A stretch of DNA of 24,363 nt from a virus. The translations under genes and the position numbers were made by a program. The notes under the pieces were generated by a model. It was not told the origin of the DNA and made no database searches. It saw only the letters and a list, made by a program, of their open reading frames with translations. The stretch lies in IMG/VR virus record IMGVR_UViG_3300025070_000231, positions 1-24,363 of that record; one strand, 5' to 3'. Below, one piece after another: positions 1-4,991 of the stretch. Every line of letters begins with the position of its first letter. Position 1 is the stretch's first letter.

Positions 1-165
1 TTTTCTTTATACCTTGGGAGCATCACGGCTTTTGGTATTAGCGCATCGATACACGCGCTGTTGATTGCTGGGGTATTTATAACATTGGGTGTGTTTGAAA
101 CAGCCAAGCGCAGGCCGAGCTATTTCGGTGGATTGGGTAGAGGTAACGGAGGTGAGCATGACTAA
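1..165 (+). CDS. C-terminal fragment of a small membrane protein
   Basis: The first reading frame is open from base 1 and ends at TAA 163-165, giving the last 54 residues of a protein whose start lies left of the window. A hydrophobic stretch (AFGISASIHALLIAGVFITL, residues 10-29 of the fragment) is long enough for one membrane helix. It is followed by a basic turn (KRR) and a Gly-rich polar tail ending in GEHD, so the C-terminus probably faces the cytoplasm by the positive-inside rule. Its stop overlaps the next start by 8 bases, a typical translationally coupled phage arrangement. I do not recognise the family. A holin-like role cannot be excluded, but the lysozyme of this phage is in the other operon. 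Confidence 0.6.
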   Translation, partial: FSLYLGSITAFGISASIHALLIAGVFITLGVFETAKRRPSYFGGLGRGNGGEHD

Positions 166-463
166 ACTAAAGACTTCGACTGCATACAAGTCAAAGGCGA
201 CGAACTACGAAGTAACTATCATTGCAGAATATACACGGGTATTGAACGTGGTTGCTGTCGATGAGGAAGAGGCGAAGGAAATAGCAGAGAACAGGACACG
301 CGTTAAGACTGCTGTCATGACTAGGCTTGGGTATAGTATTGGTGACGTTGAAGCTATCGATGCACAGGAAAAAGAATTTATAGGATTGAATTATGGATAC
401 AGAAGCAGAGCGCAAAAGCGAAAAGGCACAAGTCCTGATACAGGAGTTGATGATAGCCTTTGA
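158..463 (+). CDS. Hypothetical early phage protein, 101 aa
   Basis: The start at ATG 158 is chosen because GGAGGTGAG lies just upstream (149-157) and because it overlaps the preceding stop. An in-frame ATG at 89 would run through the end of the upstream gene and lacks a comparable ribosome site. The protein begins MTKLKTSTAYKS, then has a strand-like segment (YEVTIIAEYTRVLNVVAVD) and an acidic helix (EEEAKEIAENRTRVKTAVM). This order, a beta hairpin followed by a helix, is common in small phage accessory proteins. The C-terminus is basic, then acidic. No catalytic motif is visible. It sits in a run of small overlapping genes before the SNF2-like helicase. Function unknown. Confidence 0.65.
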   Translation: MTKLKTSTAYKSKATNYEVTIIAEYTRVLNVVAVDEEEAKEIAENRTRVKTAVMTRLGYSIGDVEAIDAQEKEFIGLNYGYRSRAQKRKGTSPDTGVDDSL

Positions 464-680
464 GAAGATGGAGTTGGACCCTGATTTCGCGGCTTATATA
501 CTGGTGTCCGCAGGTTGTGGGCTGGCTGTTTCTGCGAACAGAGACTCTTCGGTTGTTGCTACTCAGTTGATAGCATCAGCCATGATTATGGCTAACAAGC
601 AGGTTCTTATGACTGATGTTGAGGACCCAGAGGAAGAAGAAGAGGAGGACTACAACTATGACTGCAACACGAAACACTGA
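393..680 (+). CDS. Hypothetical acidic-tailed early protein, 95 aa
   Basis: ATG 393 has AGGA at 382-385 with a 7-base gap. This start overlaps the upstream gene by 71 bases; a later in-frame ATG at 450, next to AGGAG, would cut the overlap to 14 bases and is a real alternative. The N-terminal half looks helical (AERKSEKAQVLIQELMIAFEKM). The middle is a small-residue, mildly hydrophobic segment (AAYILVSAGCGLAVSA, then SVVATQLIASAMIMA), and the end is strongly acidic (VEDPEEEEEEDYNYD). No known motif is seen. The acidic run lies over the GA-rich ribosome site of the next gene, so part of that composition may be driven by the overlap. Confidence 0.55.
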   Translation: MDTEAERKSEKAQVLIQELMIAFEKMELDPDFAAYILVSAGCGLAVSANRDSSVVATQLIASAMIMANKQVLMTDVEDPEEEEEEDYNYDCNTKH

Positions 681-1035
681 TGTGGGGGACGGGTCTATGC
701 AAAAGCGGTTGGACGCAGGCCGTTGTCCTAGATGTGATTCCGTTCTTAACCTACACATGGCTGATGGCATGGTCAGGTGCGGTATCTGTAAATTACAAAT
801 AGTTGACGGTATCTCTCTTGCTGGTACTGTAGAAGATAAGGAGACTGACATGCATGAAACACATTTAATACCTGACGTAAAAGACATCTGCGATTCTGAC
901 CAGAAGATGGAGTGGTCCGAGGCTGTTAATATTGTGGAGCAAGTGATAGAACAATGGCTAATGGATCCAGAGCCTGTAGACGAGGCAAAGGAAAATGAAG
1001 TGAGGTCAGCATGGCAGAGAATTTTGGCGGGATGA
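658..1035 (+). CDS. Small zinc-ribbon protein, 125 aa
   Basis: The start is ATG 658, behind AAGAGGAGGA (638-649) and overlapping the previous stop by 23 bases. An upstream in-frame ATG at 616 would only add an extension lying over the acidic tail codons of the preceding gene. Residues 23-26 (CPRC) and about 42-45 (CGIC) form two CxxC knuckles about 16 residues apart, typical of a small zinc ribbon that binds nucleic acid or protein. The rest is acidic and helical, including a KMEWSEAVNIVEQVIEQW helix. No enzyme motif is visible. It could be a transcription or replication accessory factor, but nothing fixes its partner. Confidence 0.6.
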   Translation: MTATRNTDVGDGSMQKRLDAGRCPRCDSVLNLHMADGMVRCGICKLQIVDGISLAGTVEDKETDMHETHLIPDVKDICDSDQKMEWSEAVNIVEQVIEQWLMDPEPVDEAKENEVRSAWQRILAG

Positions 1036-1187
1036 ACAGACTGATTAGGGTTCTTGAAGAAGAACATGTAGAGCTAGAGTCAGCAGGTATGTTTGATGAG
1101 GCCGACCACCTAATGCAGAGAATTATAACTTATCGTGACATGAGAGCACGGGCACACAAGGTAGCGGCGGATCTAAATAATGACTGA
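1011..1187 (+). CDS. Small helical early protein, 58 aa
   Basis: ATG 1011 lies inside the end of the zinc-ribbon gene, with GTGAGGT (1000-1006) just upstream. The frame stays open to TGA 1185-1187 and its stop overlaps the next ATG (1180) by 8 bases. It fills what would otherwise be a 144-base gap in a gene-dense operon, which is the main support for it being real. The product starts MAENFGGMNRLI and is almost wholly predicted helix, rich in Glu, Arg and Leu (RVLEEEHVELESAGMFDEAD, then HLMQRIITYRDMRARAHK). That pattern suits a small coiled-coil or helical-hairpin protein. No recognised family. Confidence 0.55.
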   Translation: MAENFGGMNRLIRVLEEEHVELESAGMFDEADHLMQRIITYRDMRARAHKVAADLNND

Positions 1188-1410
1188 TGATAATGTAGTA
1201 TATCTAAACAACAAACTTAAACTATCCGTGGACCCAGTTCCGGCAGTCTGCGAGGTGGCAGGCAAGATACTGAGTGATGTTGTTATAGTTGGTGAGGCAG
1301 AGGATGGGACTATCAAGATGATAACTACCCAGCCTGATGCCGCTGAGATACTATACTATCTGGAGACTGCTAGGTATTCACTAATGTCTGGAGACATGGA
1401 CGAAGATTAA
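1180..1410 (+). CDS. Hypothetical acidic early protein, 76 aa
   Basis: It starts inside the preceding stop (ATGACTGA), so translation is probably coupled; the upstream ribosome site is weak. The product begins MTDDNVVYLNNKLKLSVDPV and contains two short beta-like stretches (SDVVIVGEAEDGTIKMITTQ) followed by a helix (AAEILYYLETARYSLMSG) and an acidic end (DMDED). This resembles the small early proteins found next to helicase genes in marine phages, but I cannot name a family. Its stop is 12 bases before the SNF2-like helicase start, so it belongs to the same transcript. Confidence 0.6.
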   Translation: MTDDNVVYLNNKLKLSVDPVPAVCEVAGKILSDVVIVGEAEDGTIKMITTQPDAAEILYYLETARYSLMSGDMDED

Positions 1411-1422
1411 GATGAGGGGCAA

Positions 1423-2877
1423 ATGTTTAAATACAAGACAAAGCCATACGCGCACCAAGAGGTTGCGTTACAGAAGTCGTATGATAAAAAAAATTACGGC
1501 TACTTTATGGAGATGGGGTGTGGAAAATCGAAGGTTCTTATCGATAATATCACTTGGCTCTATGAGAATAAGAAGATTGACACCGCTGTTGTTGTTGCAC
1601 CCAAAGGTGTGTACCGCAACTGGGAGGTATCAGAAATACCAACTCACCTTCCAGAGGACATTGAACACGAGGTCTATGTTTGGAATCCAAACCCAAAGAA
1701 GAATCAGCGGGAGCACTTATCCGCAGGGGTTAGTCAGCGTGACAAGCTCCGCATCTTGCTGGTCAATGTTGAAGGGTTCGCAACAGCCAAGGTTAAGAAA
1801 TACTTGGATTTATTTACACAAGGTTCGGCTTACCTACTTGCAGTTGATGAGAGCACAACTATTAAAAACCCGAAGGCCAAGCGGACTAAGGCTCTGGTTG
1901 GACTTGGTCAAACAGCCGCGTACAAGCGTATCCTTACCGGATCGCCCGTTACTAAATCGCCTATGGATCTCTACGCGCAATGCGGATTCATGGACAAGGA
2001 GTTGCTTGGCTTCGACAGCTACTACTCCTTCCAGGGGAGGTACGCTATCACACGCACTCAGCGCATGGGTTCGCACAGCTTTCAGCAGATTGTGGGGTAC
2101 AGAAACCTCGACGAACTATCAACAAGGCTAAACTACTTTTCATATCGAGTGACAAAAGAAGATGCATTAGACCTACCTGATAAGGTCTACACTATTAGAG
2201 AAGTAGGAGTTACTGATGAGCAGTACAAATACTATCAGTCATTGAAGAGTGCTGCGATTGCTTTGCTTGATGAAGGCCAGCTAGTGTCTGCCCCTGCCGT
2301 GATGACACAACTACTTCGACTGCAACAGGTACTATGTGGTCACATCATGACAGATGATGGTGAGCTAGTAGAGTTTCCGACTCGGCGTATCGATGCCCTT
2401 CTGGACACAGTGCAGGAGATGTCCGGCAAAGTAATCATCTGGTCACGGTTCCGCTATGACATCAAGAAGATTGAGGCTGAGTTAGCCAAGGTTCATGGTC
2501 CGAGTTCCGTGGTCACATATTATGGGGACACCAGTGATGATGACAGGCAGACAGCGGTCAGAAGATTTCAGTTCGAGGATGCTAGGTTTTTTGTAGCTAA
2601 CCCACAGACAGCAGGCTATGGCCTAACACTAACGGCGGCGACCAATGTAATCTACTATGCCAATGACTTTAATCTTGAGACGAGGGTTCAGTCTGAGGAT
2701 CGGGCGCATCGAATAGGCCAGAAGCATTCGGTGACCTATGTGGATTTGGTATCGAAGGGGACAGTTGATGTTCATATAGTGAAGTCTCTTCGGGATAAGA
2801 TCGACTTGTCCGCGAAGACCCTTGGAGAAGAAGCTCGTCAATGGTTGGAACTGGACCCCCGGAAAAGTGACGATTAG
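1423..2877 (+). CDS. SNF2-like superfamily 2 DNA helicase/translocase
   Basis: This 484-aa enzyme is expected to use ATP to move along or remodel DNA during phage replication or recombination. Visible motifs, in order, are: an N-terminal Q-like region (YAHQEVALQKS, 9-19), Walker A MGCGKSK (31-37), VVVAPKGVYRNW (57-68, motif Ia region), Walker B as VDEST (141-145), motif III LTGSPV (171-176), VIIWSRF (337-343, motif IV), ANPQTAGYGLTLT (392-404, motif V) and QSEDRAHRIGQ (423-433, motif VI). The GQ after the arginine finger is typical of the SNF2 branch. The length matches compact phage members with no accessory domain. Start ATG 1423 follows GAGGGG. The last 209 bases overlap the antisense end of the minus-strand nuclease gene. 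Confidence 0.93.
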   Translation: MFKYKTKPYAHQEVALQKSYDKKNYGYFMEMGCGKSKVLIDNITWLYENKKIDTAVVVAPKGVYRNWEVSEIPTHLPEDIEHEVYVWNPNPKKNQREHLSAGVSQRDKLRILLVNVEGFATAKVKKYLDLFTQGSAYLLAVDESTTIKNPKAKRTKALVGLGQTAAYKRILTGSPVTKSPMDLYAQCGFMDKELLGFDSYYSFQGRYAITRTQRMGSHSFQQIVGYRNLDELSTRLNYFSYRVTKEDALDLPDKVYTIREVGVTDEQYKYYQSLKSAAIALLDEGQLVSAPAVMTQLLRLQQVLCGHIMTDDGELVEFPTRRIDALLDTVQEMSGKVIIWSRFRYDIKKIEAELAKVHGPSSVVTYYGDTSDDDRQTAVRRFQFEDARFFVANPQTAGYGLTLTAATNVIYYANDFNLETRVQSEDRAHRIGQKHSVTYVDLVSKGTVDVHIVKSLRDKIDLSAKTLGEEARQWLELDPRKSDD

Positions 2878-3220
2878 ATGTCTGTTGTTCTGCATACTTG
2901 GCGGCATTATTATTTGGATTACGGGATAGCTGGTGTGGATACAAAGCACAGATGTTTTCTTCGAGGTCTACATATAACAGGCGAACGCCCAGCTTTAGCT
3001 GGTTGGGCTTTAACATTCGAGAGATTATAGACCCATTCTTTCTGCGGCCTACAGTCTTTACGTCAAACAAAAAAAGCTCCCCATTGGGAGCTAGTGCAAT
3101 CAAATCTATCGGGCCTTGCTCGATGAAAGGAGAGTAGACATAGCAGTCTTGGGACACCAACCAAGCGGCGGCTATAAGTTCAGATCTTTTTCCGTCACGA
3201 ATCTGATGAGCAGGTCTCAT
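2669..3220 (-). CDS. PD-(D/E)XK nuclease-like protein, opposite strand in the early region
   Basis: The first 95 residues carry the pattern of a small PD-(D/E)XK nuclease fold: Glu14 in RDGKRSELIAAAWL, Asp39 in GPIDLIAL, and Asp53-x-Lys55 in LFLFDVKT. This suits a metal-dependent DNA endonuclease of the Holliday-resolvase, restriction or homing type; which one cannot be told. ATG 3220 has AAAGG about 10 bases upstream on the minus strand. Residues from about 115 onward are read antisense to the end of the SNF2-like helicase gene, and are Ser/Pro-rich with no recognisable domain, so the true functional unit may be the first ~110 residues. It is the only minus-strand gene in the left 10 kb, diverges from the RHH gene, and shares its palindrome. 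An own promoter and possible acquisition as a cassette are inferred. Confidence 0.75.
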   Translation of the reverse strand: MRPAHQIRDGKRSELIAAAWLVSQDCYVYSPFIEQGPIDLIALAPNGELFLFDVKTVGRRKNGSIISRMLKPNQLKLGVRLLYVDLEENICALYPHQLSRNPNNNAAKYAEQQTSNRHFSGGPVPTIDELLLQGSSRTSRSYPEETSLYEHQLSPSIPNPHRSPNASGLFDAPDPQTEPSSQD

Positions 3221-3254
3221 ACTTAAAAGCCTTTCAGATAAAAAAGTTTATTCA

Positions 3255-3289
3255 CCTATATATTACTTGACTATCAAATAATATATAGG
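3255..3289. promoter_or_regulatory. 35-bp near-perfect palindromic operator between divergent genes
   Basis: Arms CCTATATATTA (3255-3265) and TAATATATAGG (3279-3289) are exact reverse complements. Inside the 13-base spacer, TTGA (3267-3270) and TCAA (3274-3277) pair as well, so 15 of 17 symmetric positions match around a centre at 3272. It lies between the start codons of the minus-strand nuclease (3220) and the plus-strand RHH protein (3333). The position over the plus -35 box, the symmetry and an adjacent RHH gene make an autoregulatory operator the simplest reading. The binding itself is inferred. Confidence 0.75.
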
Positions 3290-3296
3290 CTATTTT
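3267..3296 (+). promoter_or_regulatory. Candidate sigma-70-type promoter for the RHH gene
   Basis: TTGACT (3267-3272) matches five of six bases of a -35 box. TATTTT (3291-3296) is a weaker -10 (four of six) after an 18-base spacer. The start of transcription would be near 3303, leaving a short leader before ATG 3333. The -35 box lies at the centre of the palindrome. Immediately behind it, TTGATA on the minus strand (3277-3272) could be the -35 of the divergent nuclease promoter, with a poor -10 (AATAAA, 3252-3247). Confidence 0.5.
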
Positions 3297-3332
3297 AAAA
3301 ACCGTAACACATTAGTAATAAGGGAACAACTG

Positions 3333-3476
3333 ATGGACATGAAGAAATGGAAATCCATAGCTATCACTGTTGATGTGTATGAAATTATACGCCAGCAGGC
3401 TGAGAAGAATGACAGAAGTGTTAGTAAGCAGTTGGCGCACATAGTAAAACAAAGCGCTAAAGAAAAAGCTGCTTGA
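3333..3476 (+). CDS. Arc-like ribbon-helix-helix DNA-binding protein, 47 aa
   Basis: A short ORF behind AAGGGA (3321-3326). After a basic start (MDMKKWKS) comes a beta-strand IAITVDV (9-15), helix A VYEIIRQQAEKN (15-26), the turn DRSVSK (27-32) and helix B QLAHIVKQSAKEK (33-45). This is the ribbon-helix-helix layout of Arc/MetJ/CopG repressors. The segment RQQAEKNDRSVSKQ lines up closely, from memory, with the Arc segment RKVAEENGRSVNSE. Such proteins bind palindromes as dimers of dimers, with the strand in the major groove; here S8, A10 and T12 would be the base-reading positions (inference). The gene sits 44 bases after the 35-bp palindrome, and its own stop overlaps the -35 box of the replication-operon promoter, so it may control one or both sides. 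Confidence 0.85.
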   Translation: MDMKKWKSIAITVDVYEIIRQQAEKNDRSVSKQLAHIVKQSAKEKAA

Positions 3477-3503
3477 CATACCTCTGGGGAGTGGGTCTAT
3501 ACT
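3473..3503 (+). promoter_or_regulatory. Promoter of the replication operon
   Basis: A perfect -35 box TTGACA (3473-3478) overlaps the RHH stop codon. TATACT (3498-3503) is a five-of-six -10 box at a long 19-base spacing. An imperfect inverted repeat, GGGGAGT (3486-3492) with ACTCTCC (3501-3507, one G-U-type mismatch), flanks and overlaps the -10, and could be a second operator. No other promoter-like site as good is seen before 3552, and the next 7 kb of plus-strand genes follow with only one gap over 10 bases. Confidence 0.6.
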
Positions 3504-3512
3504 CTCCACCTG

Positions 3513-3535
3513 ACCCGAAGGGGTTAAACTTTAAC
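3513..3535 (+). promoter_or_regulatory. Small dyads in the leader of the replication operon
   Basis: Two small dyads lie in the expected 5' leader: the hairpin ACCC-GAAG-GGGT (3513-3524), and the palindrome GTTAAA-C-TTTAAC (3523-3535). They overlap by two bases. They end 5 bases before the AGGAG ribosome site of the first gene (start 3552), so they could stabilise the transcript end or be a protein-binding site. No function is proven by the sequence. Confidence 0.35.
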
Positions 3536-3551
3536 GTAACAGGAGTGTACG

Positions 3552-4118
3552 ATGAGCGATGTGTTTTCGCTATTTGATGAGGAAGTCGATGCCGATAAGT
3601 TCGACAAAGTAACTACTGATACAGGCTCCCGCCTGTCTCATTTGATCCGTGAGTCAAAGAAGATTGACGATGAGATTGCTCAAGCCGAGCAGTATCTCAA
3701 GGACTTAAAGTTTAAGAAAAGAAAAGTGAACGAGGATGACATCCCTAACCTGATGCAGGAAATGGGTATGGATTCTGTGACTGTCGATGGCAACAAGGTT
3801 GCTCTTCGCCAGTTCGTTCATGCGCGTATCCCAGATGAGAAGAGAGACGAGGCATACACATGGCTACGTTCTATCGGTGAGGGGGATATCATTAAGAACG
3901 ATGTAACCATCTCATTCAAGTCTGGAGAAGACAACATGGCAACTGCCGTGGTTGAGGATCTGCGTGGTCAGTATGGGCTGGAGCCAGCGCAGAAGACACA
4001 CATCCATGCACAGACTTTGAAGGCATGGGCCAAGGGCCGTATTGAAAGCGGCAAGGAAATTGACTTTGACACATTCGGTATCTTTGTGGGGACCGAAGCT
4101 AAAATTACAAGGAGCTAA
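3552..4118 (+). CDS. Coiled-coil protein of the replication operon, 188 aa
   Basis: First gene after the TTGACA promoter, with AGGAG six bases before ATG. Residues about 25-60 form a charged amphipathic helix (SHLIRESKKIDDEIAQAEQY), probably a coiled coil. A compact alpha/beta part follows (DSVTVDGNKVALRQF, then DEAYTWLRSIGEGDIIKND) and a C-terminal half ending FGIFVGTEAKITRS. Such proteins are commonly found directly before the ssDNA-binding gene in marine phages, and are usually just called coil-containing proteins. A role in ssDNA handling or as a partner of the next protein is a guess from position. The ribosome site AAGGAG of the next gene lies within its last codons (4111-4116), only 5 bases separate the two genes, and they are surely co-expressed. 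Confidence 0.75.
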   Translation: MSDVFSLFDEEVDADKFDKVTTDTGSRLSHLIRESKKIDDEIAQAEQYLKDLKFKKRKVNEDDIPNLMQEMGMDSVTVDGNKVALRQFVHARIPDEKRDEAYTWLRSIGEGDIIKNDVTISFKSGEDNMATAVVEDLRGQYGLEPAQKTHIHAQTLKAWAKGRIESGKEIDFDTFGIFVGTEAKITRS

Positions 4119-4123
4119 AGACT

Positions 4124-4924
4124 ATGGCTGAAACAGCAGTAGCAGAAAAGAATACAACAGCAATCGCAAACATCATGGATGATTTGTATGAATCAGCAGG
4201 CCAAGGTCGTGAGGCTATCGGTGCAGAGGATATGCAGATACCATTCTTGCGCATCCTTCAACCGCTATCACCACAGCTTTTGAAGACGGACCCTAAGTTT
4301 ATTAAGGGTGCGTCAGCAGGTGACCTGTTTAACACAGTGACAGGTGATTACTGGGAAGCAGACTCCGGCGTTAAAGTTTTAGTTTGCGCGTTCCAGACTA
4401 AGTTCCTTGAGTTCGGTCTCCGTGAAAGCGGTGGTGGGTTCATGGGTGAACTGGATCCAAACAGCCCAGACATTCGTCAGACCACACGCAATGGTGCTAA
4501 TGAAATGCTACCTAGTGGCAACGAGTTAGTACGCTCCGCTCAATATCTAGTGCTTGCATATGACGCTGATGGTATGACCAGCCAGCTAGTGTGCGACATG
4601 AAGAAGACACAGATGAAAGTGTCTAAGCAGTGGAACACCAGACGCAATGGCCTGAAGGTCATGCACCCAACCAAGGGGTTGTTCAATCCTCCAACATGGG
4701 CAACCCCCTGGACTCTTACTACTGTGCAGGAGTCTAACGACAAAGGTTCGTGGTTCAACTTCGCAGTCACCCAAGGTGAGATGACTGATGTACCAATGGA
4801 TGTGCTTCAAGAAGCGAAGCAGATGTACCAAGACTTCAAGGCGGGTGACATTAAAACGAGTGCCGCTACTTCAGATGAGATGCGTTCAGCCAATCCATCT
4901 GACGGGGACGACGTACCGTTTTAA
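4124..4924 (+). CDS. Predicted ssDNA-binding protein, 266 aa
   Basis: The body (about residues 35-225) has the look of a phage ssDNA-binding protein family: an opening IPFLRILQPLSPQL block (39-52), aromatic beta-strands (VKVLVCAFQTKFLEFGLRES), a lysine-rich stretch KKTQMKVSKQWNTRRNG suited to the DNA backbone, and WATPWTLTTVQESNDKGSW. The C-terminus is a Ser/Asp-rich disordered tail ending DGDDVPF, the same type of acidic-hydrophobic tip as the DDIPF of bacterial SSB, which recruits replication partners. The assignment rests on that tip, on position between a coil protein and the primase, and on the general family look; I cannot point to an OB-fold signature by eye. Protection of ssDNA and recruitment of primase and polymerase is the expected role. 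Confidence 0.65.
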   Translation: MAETAVAEKNTTAIANIMDDLYESAGQGREAIGAEDMQIPFLRILQPLSPQLLKTDPKFIKGASAGDLFNTVTGDYWEADSGVKVLVCAFQTKFLEFGLRESGGGFMGELDPNSPDIRQTTRNGANEMLPSGNELVRSAQYLVLAYDADGMTSQLVCDMKKTQMKVSKQWNTRRNGLKVMHPTKGLFNPPTWATPWTLTTVQESNDKGSWFNFAVTQGEMTDVPMDVLQEAKQMYQDFKAGDIKTSAATSDEMRSANPSDGDDVPF

Positions 4925-4931
4925 AAAAGTT

Positions 4932-4965
4932 GGAGCAGGGTCTAGGTATAAACTAACCCTGCTCC
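4932..4965 (-). terminator. Strong hairpin, terminator-like on the minus strand
   Basis: GGAGCAGGGT (4932-4941) and ACCCTGCTCC (4956-4965) form a perfect 10-bp GC-rich stem; TAG/CTA may extend it past a one-base bulge. Read on the minus strand the stem is followed by AACTTTTTT, a classic intrinsic terminator. Read on the plus strand it is followed by TCCCTTACC, without a U-run, so it is at best a partial terminator, an attenuator or an RNA-processing site between the SSB-like and primase genes. This is the only gap over 50 bases in the replication operon. Confidence 0.6.
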
Positions 4966-4991
4966 TCCCTTACCTGTTGGAGTAATAGTAG

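Noticed and set aside
576-1067. 163-aa minus-strand ORF
   Set aside because: Antisense to the zinc-ribbon gene and its neighbours; Ser/Thr-rich shadow with no ribosome site, against operon direction.
1412-2131. 239-aa plus-strand ORF overlapping the SNF2-like helicase
   Set aside because: Arg/Ser/Leu-rich sequence without motifs, in another frame of a gene whose helicase motifs are all intact.
2669-3476. Classical toxin-antitoxin operon
   Set aside because: Classical pairs are co-directional and coupled; here the genes diverge and the nuclease is not of a known toxin family. Kept only as one possibility in the findings.
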